Source: Prochlorococcus sp. AG-449-P16 (GTDB lineage Bacteria; Cyanobacteriota; Cyanobacteriia; PCC-6307; Cyanobiaceae). Taken from it: 46,086 nucleotides of DNA. Of the stretch, positions 27,237 through 35,798 are shown in pieces. The first letter of the stretch is position 1; every line of letters starts with the position of its first letter. The stretch is from positions 1 through 46,086 of the forward strand of contig QCQN01000005.1 of assembly GCA_003212175.1 (NCBI GenBank). Reading direction: 5' to 3'. The notes under the pieces are model-generated. The model did no database searches. It saw nothing but the letters and a program-made list of their open reading frames with translations, and was not told the DNA's origin. The position numbers and the translations under genes are program-made.

Positions 27237-27977
27237 ATGATTTTATTAGATAAAAAACCTTTTAGTAAGAAAATAAAATTATCAGAAAAATATATGAATA
27301 ATCTTTTTTCAAGTTTGCCGGATTTAATAGAATATGAGAAGAGTAATATTATCAAAAATATAAATAAGGATGACCATTTTGAATTGATTAAAGAGAACTG
27401 GAAATATGGCGTTTATATTTTAAACAAAAAAGAATTAGAAACACTATCTTCTAATTTTGTAATAAAAAAAATTATAAAAAAACTCATTAAGTTTCATGAT
27501 TTGAAAACTAAAGATTTATTTCTAAAAAGTAGCTGTATTTTTTATCCATCAAATTCTAGATATACATTTGAAGCCAATAAACAAAGATATATTTATCATA
27601 AATATCATATAGATAGTGGCTGCCGTTTTAAAGCACTATTGACACTTAAAGATAGTAATAATGAAAAACAACAATTTTCATATATTAAAAAATTTCCAGA
27701 GTCTCTATTTATCTATTATATTAAAAGGCATTATTTTTCGAAATTAATAGTTTTAATTCAAAAAATTCTTTATTATGTTAGTTTAAAAAAAATTAAGCTA
27801 TCTGGACAGCCCCCAAAACTTCCTTTGAAATATCAAAACCAAGAACTATACCAGAAATATAATTCTCTAAAATTTGGTGAAATTATAACTTTTAATAATC
27901 TTTATCCCCATTCATCACATAATGGAATTTCTTTTCATCATACTCCCATGTTACAGTTGGTCTTTGATAAAAATTAG
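27237..27977 (+). CDS. Uncharacterised protein with 2OG-Fe(II) oxygenase-like motif
   Basis: I do not recognise a close family. In this 246-residue protein, YHKYHIDSGCRFKALLTLKD (119-138) holds an HxD pair (H124, D126) before two strands. GEIITFNNLYPHSSHNG (214-230) supplies a distal histidine (H225 or H228), and HHTPMLQLVF gives the closing strand. That order resembles the H-x-D...H iron site of phytanoyl-CoA dioxygenase-type enzymes. The expected distal arginine is not evident, and residues 146-200 form a hydrophobic insertion. It lies 29 bases after the ABC flippase, so it probably belongs to the same transcript. Function is open; hydroxylation of a sugar or lipid is possible. Confidence 0.55.
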   Translation: MILLDKKPFSKKIKLSEKYMNNLFSSLPDLIEYEKSNIIKNINKDDHFELIKENWKYGVYILNKKELETLSSNFVIKKIIKKLIKFHDLKTKDLFLKSSCIFYPSNSRYTFEANKQRYIYHKYHIDSGCRFKALLTLKDSNNEKQQFSYIKKFPESLFIYYIKRHYFSKLIVLIQKILYYVSLKKIKLSGQPPKLPLKYQNQELYQKYNSLKFGEIITFNNLYPHSSHNGISFHHTPMLQLVFDKN

Positions 27978-27986
27978 GTATTAATT

Positions 27987-29375
27987 TTGTTAAAAAAACC
28001 AGAGATTTTAAAAAAAGTATATTTCATAATTTTTGATCTTGTTTTCTGTTTTTTTAAGTTAAATAAAAAAAATAATGATCTAACAACTAAAAAAATGGTG
28101 ATATGGCTTGCAGAAACTGGATCTAGAGATTTTATTCCTAGATTTGCTCAAGCAATATCTCTTTGGAATGAGTATAAAATCCCATCTCTACTAATTCATA
28201 AACATTATCTTAGGAAATTAGGGAAAAGAATATTATCAAATTCAATTGTTATTGATAAATCTGCAACTATTAGTTGCATCAGAAGATTAAGGTATTCAAA
28301 ATTAAAAGGATCATTTAATATGGTCATCCCTGAAGAATTATTAATATGTGATAGATCTGAGAGACTTATAAAGGGTTCATTACATCCGAGCACTTTAAAG
28401 TATGTAGATGCTGTAGTTTCAGATTCTAATGAGATAAAGCAACATTTAAAAATAGCAAACAAAAGTGTAAAAACTTTTCCATTATTAAATCCAAGACTTT
28501 CTTTGGACCTCATAGAAAAAAATTGCAAATTAATAGAAATACCAATTAATAAAAATAAAAATAGTTCTAAATTAAAATATATTTTAATAAATGATAAGCT
28601 TTCACTTAAATTTTCAAGTTATGATGATGAAATTGATCTAATAAAAAATAATATTTTTAAATCTACAGATGTTAATGCAAAAAAATATGTTGATAATTTT
28701 ATAAGGCAAGAAGAAATAGAAGAAAAACTACTAATAGCTTTAATAAAAAATATTAGGAAAGAGAAAATATTTGATGGCTTAAAAATAATAATTAGACCAC
28801 ATCCAGCAGTTAATTTAAAAAAGTATAAAAGTTATTTTAAATCTAAATTAAATTCCACATTAAATTATTCAATTATTAGAAAAGGAACAGTTGTTGAATG
28901 GATGCAATCTGCAACTCTTATTTTTCATAGTAATTGTACAAGTGCAATAGAAGGATACTTTAAAGGTATAAAAAATATATATAATTTTTCAAGTGAATAT
29001 AGAGAAGGTACTTCCGCTCAATTTATGGAAATTTTAAACCCTTTAGGCATTGAAGCTTCAATATTAAAAGCTAAAGAAAACTACTCAAAAAAACAACACA
29101 TATCTCAAGAAAATAATTCCAACTTTAAATCACATAATAAAAAAAGTGTGTATGAATTTTTAGGATTATCAATGGGCAGTAGAGATTTAAAATTTAATTT
29201 TGAAGATTTTTTGGATGATCAGTTTAAATATGAAAAGATTACCGAATTTTCTGCTTCTGATAGATGGAAAGATGCGGAGGAAAGAATTAATTTTTTAAAG
29301 AAAAATAAATTTAAGGACTTTGAAATTAAGACTCTAGGCAGTATAGGAGTTCAAATAGGTATGGGAAAAAATTGA
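27987..29375 (+). CDS. Surface carbohydrate biosynthesis protein, GT-B-like
   Basis: This 462-residue protein has a weakly hydrophobic start and an internal KMVIWLAETGSRDFIPRF segment. RPHP at 270-273 follows three strands, and FHSNCTSAIEGYFKG at 313-327 is followed by IYNFSSEYREGTS. These features are like the surface-polysaccharide GT-B proteins distantly related to capsule KpsS/KpsC and polyglycerol-phosphate transferases, in which the HP and S-S/T pairs bind the nucleotide sugar. KDO-adding enzymes occur in that wider group, and the kds genes are just upstream, but that link is only suggestive. The start is TTG at 27987. Confidence 0.62.
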   Translation: MLKKPEILKKVYFIIFDLVFCFFKLNKKNNDLTTKKMVIWLAETGSRDFIPRFAQAISLWNEYKIPSLLIHKHYLRKLGKRILSNSIVIDKSATISCIRRLRYSKLKGSFNMVIPEELLICDRSERLIKGSLHPSTLKYVDAVVSDSNEIKQHLKIANKSVKTFPLLNPRLSLDLIEKNCKLIEIPINKNKNSSKLKYILINDKLSLKFSSYDDEIDLIKNNIFKSTDVNAKKYVDNFIRQEEIEEKLLIALIKNIRKEKIFDGLKIIIRPHPAVNLKKYKSYFKSKLNSTLNYSIIRKGTVVEWMQSATLIFHSNCTSAIEGYFKGIKNIYNFSSEYREGTSAQFMEILNPLGIEASILKAKENYSKKQHISQENNSNFKSHNKKSVYEFLGLSMGSRDLKFNFEDFLDDQFKYEKITEFSASDRWKDAEERINFLKKNKFKDFEIKTLGSIGVQIGMGKN

Positions 29376-29379
29376 ATTT

Positions 29380-30453
29380 ATGAAAATATTTATTGCAAAT
29401 TTTTTTTATTATAGTTCAGTAATTTCCGAGTTAATTTTTGCTGGATTCTTAAATTATAGTGCAATAATCTTTAGAAAAAAAACTATTAAAGATGTAATTC
29501 TTGTATATGCCCCTTATAGATTTAAGCCTTGGATTTTAAATAAGATAATAAATGATTTGAAAGCCAGTTCAAATAAATCGAAATCTTATAAGATTTTCAA
29601 GTCTTTATCAAAATTAGCTCTTTATAAGTTTTCTAATGGTGGCTATGTTTTTTTGATGCACCAATCCTCCATTAAAAGGTGCAAAATAACTGGCTTTAAT
29701 TTAAATGAAATATCAGCTTTTTATACTCATTCTCAAATAAATCAAAAGGGTATACAAAATATAAAAAAATTAAAAAAAATTTTTTGTTTAAATGATTATG
29801 AATATTCTTTATTGAATACATATGGGATACCTACTACTAAGCTTGTTAGATTCCCTGTTGGTATTAATAAAAACTTTATTATAAACAATGATAAATTTAA
29901 AAATATAGAGAAGAGAGAAATTGATGTTTTGCTTAGTTTGAGATATTTTATTCAAAATTCTCATTATAAAATCAGAAAAAGGTATGAATTTATTATTAAA
30001 TTGGTTAATTTATTGGCTGATTCTGGATTAAGTGTATGTATCCTTGGGGAAGGATGGGATGAAATCAAATATCTATTAAACAAAAATGTTCAAATTCTTA
30101 ATTTAAAATATAATCAATATCCTAATATATATCAGAATACAAAAATTTATTGCAATCCATCTTTAACTGAAGGTGGTCCAACTTCATTAATTGAAGCATT
30201 CACATCAGGATGTTTTATTTTAACTTCCCCAATAGGTTTATCTTTTAATTTATGCTTAGATGATGATTCGTCTTATCTAATTGGTTTTGATAAAGATGAA
30301 GAAGATTGGAAAAATAATATCATTGAAATATTAGATAATAGAAGTAATTATGAATATGATAAATTTATTTCTGAAAGAGGTAAAAAAATTGGAGATAGCC
30401 TTTTTGAAAATTTATCAAAAAAACTAGAAGAAAATATTTTTCAGAAATATTAA
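29380..30453 (+). CDS. Glycosyltransferase family 4-like (GT-B fold)
   Basis: A protein of 357 residues. The C-terminal Rossmann half shows LSLRYF near 185, CILGEGWDEIKYLL near 220, then NPSLTEGGPTSLIEAFTSGCFI at 259-280 with the E-x7-E pair E264/E272. The N-terminal half is divergent, with a hydrophobic first 35 residues. It begins four bases after the previous stop, and its TAA overlaps the next ATG as TAATG, so it is coupled on both sides. Donor and acceptor are unknown. Confidence 0.78.
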   Translation: MKIFIANFFYYSSVISELIFAGFLNYSAIIFRKKTIKDVILVYAPYRFKPWILNKIINDLKASSNKSKSYKIFKSLSKLALYKFSNGGYVFLMHQSSIKRCKITGFNLNEISAFYTHSQINQKGIQNIKKLKKIFCLNDYEYSLLNTYGIPTTKLVRFPVGINKNFIINNDKFKNIEKREIDVLLSLRYFIQNSHYKIRKRYEFIIKLVNLLADSGLSVCILGEGWDEIKYLLNKNVQILNLKYNQYPNIYQNTKIYCNPSLTEGGPTSLIEAFTSGCFILTSPIGLSFNLCLDDDSSYLIGFDKDEEDWKNNIIEILDNRSNYEYDKFISERGKKIGDSLFENLSKKLEENIFQKY

Positions 30454-31409
30454 TGATTATAAATATCAATAAAAATATAATAAATAAAGGAGATAAAAAG
30501 ATTTATCTTTTTCATAATCCTAAAAAACTACTTAATAGATATTTTTTTTCGGATAATAAATTTATAAAAATTGGAATAAGGAGAGAAATAGTTATAGGAA
30601 TACCTAAATTAATTATCAAATTAATATTTTTTAAGTTAAATATTTTTAGGATTTTAGAAAAATTTCCAAGAAACTCTAACATTAGGCAAAAAATAATTAA
30701 TATTTATTCTTTGGCTCTTTTAACAAATGGAATAAAAAAATATTCAAATTCAATTTTGATAATTGGAGATTATCAAGATGCTTTAAATATGGCAGTACTT
30801 CAATTAAGTTATTTTTTTGAAAAGTCAGAATTTTGGATAATTAATCAAGGTTCTGGTTCTATTGAACGAAAAATTAAATTTAAATATCCAAAAAATGTAA
30901 GTAAAGTTTTCTTCCCTTACTCTAATGAATCCATTTATGAGAATAATCTATTGTTAAAAGCATCATCAAAGAATTCAGGTATTAAATTTTTGAATATAGA
31001 TACAACTTTAAATATAGAAATTTCTAATAATTTAAATAAATTGGCTATCTTTCAGGGTTATGATAAAAGAAAAAAACTATATCCTTTTTATATATTCTTT
31101 ATAATTAAAGAAATTTATTTGATTACTTTTATCAAGGAATTTTCGTTTTTTGATAAAATTGATTTCTTTTTACACCCTAGATTAAAATATCTCTCTATTT
31201 TTAATTTCATAAATTCAAATAAGCTTATTTCCTTTAAGGTTCTAAATCCTAATGCTAAATACAAATATAATTTCATAATCTCATATTCTCCAACTATAAA
31301 TTCATCTTTGAAAAAAAATATAAAAAATAGTGAAAACTATCTTTCTGAAGTTGGTTTAAATTTTAATAAAAAAAATATTATGAAAAGCTTAAAAAAGTTT
31401 TTGAGTTAA
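30453..31409 (+). CDS. Uncharacterised glycan-cluster protein, possibly GT-B-like
   Basis: I recognise no family with confidence. This 318-residue protein is extremely rich in Lys, Asn, Ile and Phe and is among the most AT-rich genes of the window. The segment SILIIGDYQDALNMAVLQLS near 100 followed by FWIINQGSGSIERK, and DFFLHPRLKYL near 230, are arranged like the acceptor and HP-motif regions of polysialyltransferase or LPS sialyltransferase-type GT-B enzymes. YSPTINSSLKKN near 270 could then be their S/T pair. A CMP-activated sugar would be the donor in those families, and CMP-KDO and a CMP-nonulosonate could be made here. This is an inference with little direct support. Confidence 0.4.
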   Translation: MIININKNIINKGDKKIYLFHNPKKLLNRYFFSDNKFIKIGIRREIVIGIPKLIIKLIFFKLNIFRILEKFPRNSNIRQKIINIYSLALLTNGIKKYSNSILIIGDYQDALNMAVLQLSYFFEKSEFWIINQGSGSIERKIKFKYPKNVSKVFFPYSNESIYENNLLLKASSKNSGIKFLNIDTTLNIEISNNLNKLAIFQGYDKRKKLYPFYIFFIIKEIYLITFIKEFSFFDKIDFFLHPRLKYLSIFNFINSNKLISFKVLNPNAKYKYNFIISYSPTINSSLKKNIKNSENYLSEVGLNFNKKNIMKSLKKFLS

Positions 31410-31467
31410 TTTAGTCAAACTTAAACCATTTATATGGTAATTTTATTTATAGATAGTTATTTATAAT

Positions 31468-32517
31468 TTGAATAATTCTAAAGAACAAATTATTATAGTT
31501 GGTAAATATAAAGGTTTTGGAGGCGTACAAACTATTCATAAGAACCTTTTAAGAATATATAAAGAATTAGGTTATGAAGTTTTTCTTATAGATTCTATTA
31601 AAAAATATATTAATTATCTTTTTAAGAATAAATTTTATAGTGTCCCAAAAATTGTTTTTTTTTCAGGTTTATCTCTTGTCTTCTCTCCTTTTTTTAAAGG
31701 AAATGCTAAACATATTTTCTTCACTCATGGATTTTATATTTATGAAGGTATTGATAATATTCTAAGAGTAGTTAAGAAGTTCATTTATGAATTCAGCATC
31801 AAATTTTTATTAGGCTTCTATAAATGGGTTATTTGTATTTCGCCTTCGCCAACATCTAGCCTTGTAAATTCGGTTTCCTTTTCCAAAAAAGTTATCACAA
31901 TTCCATGGGGTGTAAGTGATGAGTTTATAAACTTCAAATTTAAAACTAATACCTTTAAATATCATCTTGTATTCCTGGGGAGGCCAAATACCCAGAAACT
32001 CCAAATTTCAACGATTAGAAAATTAGTAGAATTATTTAAAAGTCAGGAAATTATATCCTCTACCAATGAAATTTGTTTTGCATTTATAGTCCCAAATGTA
32101 AATAAGCACTTAAAATTTATACAAGATACTCTAGCTGAAGATTACCTTTGTTCCATAGAAACATTTGTAGCTTTAGATAACTTTAAAGTAGCTGAAATTT
32201 TATCTCAATCCCTTTATTCTTTTAATTGTTATGAATGGGAAGCTTTTGGTTTAAGTTACATTGAGTCTTTATGTATGGGATGTAATGTTCTTTTACCAAT
32301 TACTTCACCTATACTCCCAATTATTGACCACATAAATGATTCTCCTGTTTTTAAATTTACAAATTCCGAATTTTTAAATCATTCCATTATTGAAAATGAT
32401 TTAAAGTTATCAAAAAAAAGAATGACAATTAAACAAATAAATTATTATAGGAAAATCTTCAAATGGGAGTTTATTGTTAATCAGATACATAATTTACTAA
32501 ACAAAGAATTCTATTAA
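31468..32517 (+). CDS. Glycosyltransferase family 4-like (GT-B fold)
   Basis: A 349-residue protein that starts with a TTG at 31468 and reads IIIVGKYKGFGGVQTIHKNL, the glycine-rich acceptor loop of GT4 enzymes. The C-terminal half has VFLGRPNTQKLQIST near 165 and EWEAFGLSYIESLCMGCNVLLP near 253-274, an E-x7-E-like element. Both halves of a GT-B fold are therefore present. It lies 58 bases after the previous gene on the same strand. Sugar specificity is unknown. Confidence 0.75.
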   Translation: MNNSKEQIIIVGKYKGFGGVQTIHKNLLRIYKELGYEVFLIDSIKKYINYLFKNKFYSVPKIVFFSGLSLVFSPFFKGNAKHIFFTHGFYIYEGIDNILRVVKKFIYEFSIKFLLGFYKWVICISPSPTSSLVNSVSFSKKVITIPWGVSDEFINFKFKTNTFKYHLVFLGRPNTQKLQISTIRKLVELFKSQEIISSTNEICFAFIVPNVNKHLKFIQDTLAEDYLCSIETFVALDNFKVAEILSQSLYSFNCYEWEAFGLSYIESLCMGCNVLLPITSPILPIIDHINDSPVFKFTNSEFLNHSIIENDLKLSKKRMTIKQINYYRKIFKWEFIVNQIHNLLNKEFY

Positions 32518-32568
32518 TGATTAAATTAAAAAATACATTAAATATGTTGTACGAGTGGATGAAAAGCT

Positions 32569-33579
32569 ATGAATAGCGATTACGAGATTATATATAAAGA
32601 AAATAATCCAAATCAATTCTGGAGACTTTTTGATTCCTTTAAATTAGATTATCCTAATATTGGATCAATATATCATCCTAAAATACTTGATTATTATTTT
32701 TTAAGGGCGGCAGATAATGGATATCATTTAAAAGATTATTCTTGCATTTTTACTTTTAAAGATGAGCCTTATTCTGCTTTCTTAGGAGCAGAATTTACAA
32801 AAAATTCAATCTCTAATCTTAATTTATTTGAGATGCCATGTTTAGCTGTTGATAAAAATACTATTTCTTTAAATAAAAAGAAGAAGATTAAATCTTTCTC
32901 TGAATTTATATTAAAACTTAATTTAAAAAGCTTTCAAATAAAAGGTCCTGAATTAGAAAGTAAAATACCTTTATTATGTGAATTTTTATTATCTGATACT
33001 CAATCCGAATTGAAACCATATACGACAAGAATTATTGATTTAAGACATAATGAGATTGACTTAAAAAGAACAATTAGGAAGAGCTATCATTCTTTAATTA
33101 ATTGGGGTTTGAATTCAATGAAAATACAAATACATGATAAATCAAATATAAAATGGGAAACTGTTCAAAAGTTCAGAAATCTACATATAAAAGAGGCAAG
33201 AAGAGAAACAAGATCAATTGAAACTTGGAGGAAACAGTTTGAAGCGACTTGTGAAGGAATAGCCTTTTTTATTACAGGAACATTTCAAGAAGAATTGGTT
33301 TCTGCAGGGTATTTTCTTTGTCCAGAAAAAATTTGTTATTATGGTTCTTCAGCTTCTAGAAGAGATTTATTTGATAAACCATTAAGTCATGCAATTATAT
33401 GGACAGCAATATTAGAGAGTAAGAAGAGGGGTTCATTTTTGTTCAATATTGGTTCAACTTATGAATCAAAAATTAATAAAACAGCTACATCTAAGGAAAA
33501 GAATATTGCATATTTTAAGGAAGGTTTTGGTGGTAACTTAATAATGAATTATATTATTGAAAGTAAAAATGAAACTTAA
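32569..33579 (+). CDS. FemAB-like acyl/aminoacyltransferase
   Basis: This 336-residue protein has a double-GNAT architecture. The C-terminal half carries LKRTIRKSYHSLINWG near 165-180, RNLHIKEARRETRS, SAGYFLCPEKICYYGSSASR and KNIAYFKEGFGGNLI near the end, the pattern of FemAB/CelD-type proteins in exopolysaccharide loci. Classic FemAB enzymes attach amino acids from aminoacyl-tRNA. In glycan clusters, relatives probably acylate or aminoacylate sugars. It ends 20 bases before the initiating sugar transferase, so it is likely in the same operon. Confidence 0.68.
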   Translation: MNSDYEIIYKENNPNQFWRLFDSFKLDYPNIGSIYHPKILDYYFLRAADNGYHLKDYSCIFTFKDEPYSAFLGAEFTKNSISNLNLFEMPCLAVDKNTISLNKKKKIKSFSEFILKLNLKSFQIKGPELESKIPLLCEFLLSDTQSELKPYTTRIIDLRHNEIDLKRTIRKSYHSLINWGLNSMKIQIHDKSNIKWETVQKFRNLHIKEARRETRSIETWRKQFEATCEGIAFFITGTFQEELVSAGYFLCPEKICYYGSSASRRDLFDKPLSHAIIWTAILESKKRGSFLFNIGSTYESKINKTATSKEKNIAYFKEGFGGNLIMNYIIESKNET

Positions 33580-33599
33580 TATAGGTTTGAATTAAGATA

Positions 33600-34949
33600 A
33601 TGTTCTTTCTAAGTAAATTAAGAAATTACTCTTGGTTAACAGCAAGAAAATTAATAGCAACTTTAGTTATTTATGATTTCTTGAGTATTTTTGCTTCTCT
33701 AATAATTACAAATATTTCATATAATTTTTATTTTATTGAAATTAAAGAGGCAATTTTAACTTTTATTATCTATGCAAGTTTAAGCTATATATTTGGAAGA
33801 TATAAACTTCAGAATATTTATGGAACTAATATAAATAAAAGGATAATTATAAAAGATTTAATTTATATCCTCATACTAATTGTCTCTTATTTAATAGTTA
33901 TAAACTTGTTATTTGAAAATCAAGAAAACAATCTTCTTTATATGAGAAAGTTGCCATTTTTGATGCTTTTATTTATTATATCCTCCCTTTCTTCGATCAA
34001 AATAAAAAGTAATTTCAGAAAACTTTATAAGAATCAAAAAAAGTTTGTTTTTTTTGGATCACAAATCGAATTTATTAATTTAAAAAAGATACTAGATTTT
34101 GAAGATGCGAAATTTAAGTATAGTATTGAACTTCTAAAAACTGGTCAGAGAATCGATCCTGATTGTAAGGGAATTTTGTTTAGTAAGAAAATAATTAAAG
34201 ATTCTGATTTTAAGTATTTTTTTAGTGAAAGTTTAAAAAGTAAGGTTGATATTTATCCTTTGGATGATTGGCTAGAAAATAATTTAAATAGAATTCCAAA
34301 TGAATATATCAATTTTGAAAAGTTTGTAAAAAAATATAATTTCATGAAACTAAATACTTTTCAAAATAGAGTAAAGAGATTTGGGGATGTTTTTTTGTCA
34401 ATATGTTTACTTTTATTAACTCTGCCTATTTTGTTTTTAGCAAGTATTCTTATTTGGTTGACTGATCAATCTACCATTATTTATAAACAAAAAAGGGTTG
34501 GAAAGAATGGAAAGGAATTTTTCATTTATAAGCTTAGAACAATGGTTCTTGATGCAGAGAAGACTGGTCCAAAATGGGTTTCTATTAGGGATAAAAGAAT
34601 TACATTAATTGGTAAGTTTCTCCGAAAAACAAGAATTGATGAGATTCCCCAACTTATTTGCGTTTTGAATGGAGATATGAGCCTTATTGGACCAAGACCT
34701 GAGAGACCTGAAATAGAAGTTGACCTGAAGAAATCCATTGATAATTATGAACTTAGATATTTAGTTAAACCGGGATTAAGTGGCTGGGCTCAAGTTAATG
34801 CCAATTATGCAGCAAGTATAGATGGAGTAAAGTTAAAGCTAAGCTACGATCTATACTATATCTCCAATCAATCAGTCTTGATAGATTTTCTTATTTTAAT
34901 AAAAACGATTAAGGTTGTTTTTACTGCAAAAGGGAGTGAACCCATTTAG
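33600..34949 (+). CDS. Polyprenyl glycosylphosphotransferase (WbaP/PglC-type initiating transferase)
   Basis: A 449-residue protein. The N-terminal 145 residues hold about four hydrophobic helices, and a weak Rossmann-like region follows (FVFFGSQIEFINL near 149). The bacterial sugar transferase domain (about 258-449) has VKRFGDVFLS at 258-267, YKLRTMVLDAE at 320-330, the catalytic D347-E348 pair in RKTRIDEIPQL, SLIGPRPERPE from 361 and KPGLSGWAQVN. It moves a sugar-1-phosphate to undecaprenyl phosphate and so starts a glycan, independently of the WecA-like enzyme at 203. Its stop interlocks with that of the next, convergent gene by four bases. Confidence 0.92.
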   Translation: MFFLSKLRNYSWLTARKLIATLVIYDFLSIFASLIITNISYNFYFIEIKEAILTFIIYASLSYIFGRYKLQNIYGTNINKRIIIKDLIYILILIVSYLIVINLLFENQENNLLYMRKLPFLMLLFIISSLSSIKIKSNFRKLYKNQKKFVFFGSQIEFINLKKILDFEDAKFKYSIELLKTGQRIDPDCKGILFSKKIIKDSDFKYFFSESLKSKVDIYPLDDWLENNLNRIPNEYINFEKFVKKYNFMKLNTFQNRVKRFGDVFLSICLLLLTLPILFLASILIWLTDQSTIIYKQKRVGKNGKEFFIYKLRTMVLDAEKTGPKWVSIRDKRITLIGKFLRKTRIDEIPQLICVLNGDMSLIGPRPERPEIEVDLKKSIDNYELRYLVKPGLSGWAQVNANYAASIDGVKLKLSYDLYYISNQSVLIDFLILIKTIKVVFTAKGSEPI

Positions 34950-35764
34950 TTTTTTTTACAATTTAAGTATTTTATATGTGCTTTATAATTCTCACATTTT
35001 AATTTTTTAGTAGTAATTCTTTGTATAATATTAAAATAAAGCCAAATAAAAATATTAAAATTTCTTTTTATTAAACTTGTATTTGGTATTTTAAGAAAGA
35101 ATTTATATATTCTGAATATTGATCTTATTTTGTTCTTTGATCTTTGGTAATTTGATATTCTGTAATATGCTAATTTTTTATTAATTAATAAAGATTTGAA
35201 TCTTCTTACATAAATTAAATCTATCCAAAGCCCATAGTCTTCTGGTCTTAATTCTTTAAACTTGAAGTCTTTTATTATTTCTTTATCTATCATTATTGTC
35301 AATAAAGGTAAAAAGTTTTTGTTCAAAATATTTTGATGCGTAACTAACTTAGGTGGTTTTATTTCAAATAAATGCTTAGATTCATCAGTAACTGAAAATC
35401 TAATATATGAAGAATGAGTAATAGCTAGTGGATGATTGTATTTTTCTCTAATTGATATTGATTCTTTAAGAAAGTCTTTATGCCATAAATCATCTGCATC
35501 AAGAAAGGTTATAAATCTTCCAGAACAATTATCGAGGCCTAAATTTCTTGCTGCAACTACGCCCTTTTTTTTTTGATTATATAATTTAAATCTTTTATCA
35601 TTGGCAATAAACCTTTTTACAATTTCAGTTGAATTATCGCCTGATTCATCATTAATTAATAAACATTCAAAGTCCAAAAAACTCTGCCTAATTATAGAAT
35701 TTAAAGTTTCTTCTATAGTTCTTGAGGCATTGAAAAAGGGGACTATTATACTGATTATCGCCAT
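34946..35764 (-). CDS. Glycosyltransferase family 2
   Basis: A 272-residue GT-A inverting glycosyltransferase. It starts IISIIVPFFNASRTIEETLNSI and has LLINDESGDNS at 35-45, AARNLGLD at 71-78 and the metal-binding FLDADDLW motif with D89/D91. The C-terminal 80 residues are basic and hydrophobic, consistent with membrane association. It is transcribed after the polymerase gene, 34 bases behind it, and converges with the initiating transferase. Donor and acceptor are unknown. Confidence 0.88.
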   Translation of the reverse strand: MAIISIIVPFFNASRTIEETLNSIIRQSFLDFECLLINDESGDNSTEIVKRFIANDKRFKLYNQKKKGVVAARNLGLDNCSGRFITFLDADDLWHKDFLKESISIREKYNHPLAITHSSYIRFSVTDESKHLFEIKPPKLVTHQNILNKNFLPLLTIMIDKEIIKDFKFKELRPEDYGLWIDLIYVRRFKSLLINKKLAYYRISNYQRSKNKIRSIFRIYKFFLKIPNTSLIKRNFNIFIWLYFNIIQRITTKKLKCENYKAHIKYLNCKKN

Positions 35765-35798
35765 TTATTTTATATATTTAAACTATTCTAGATTATAA

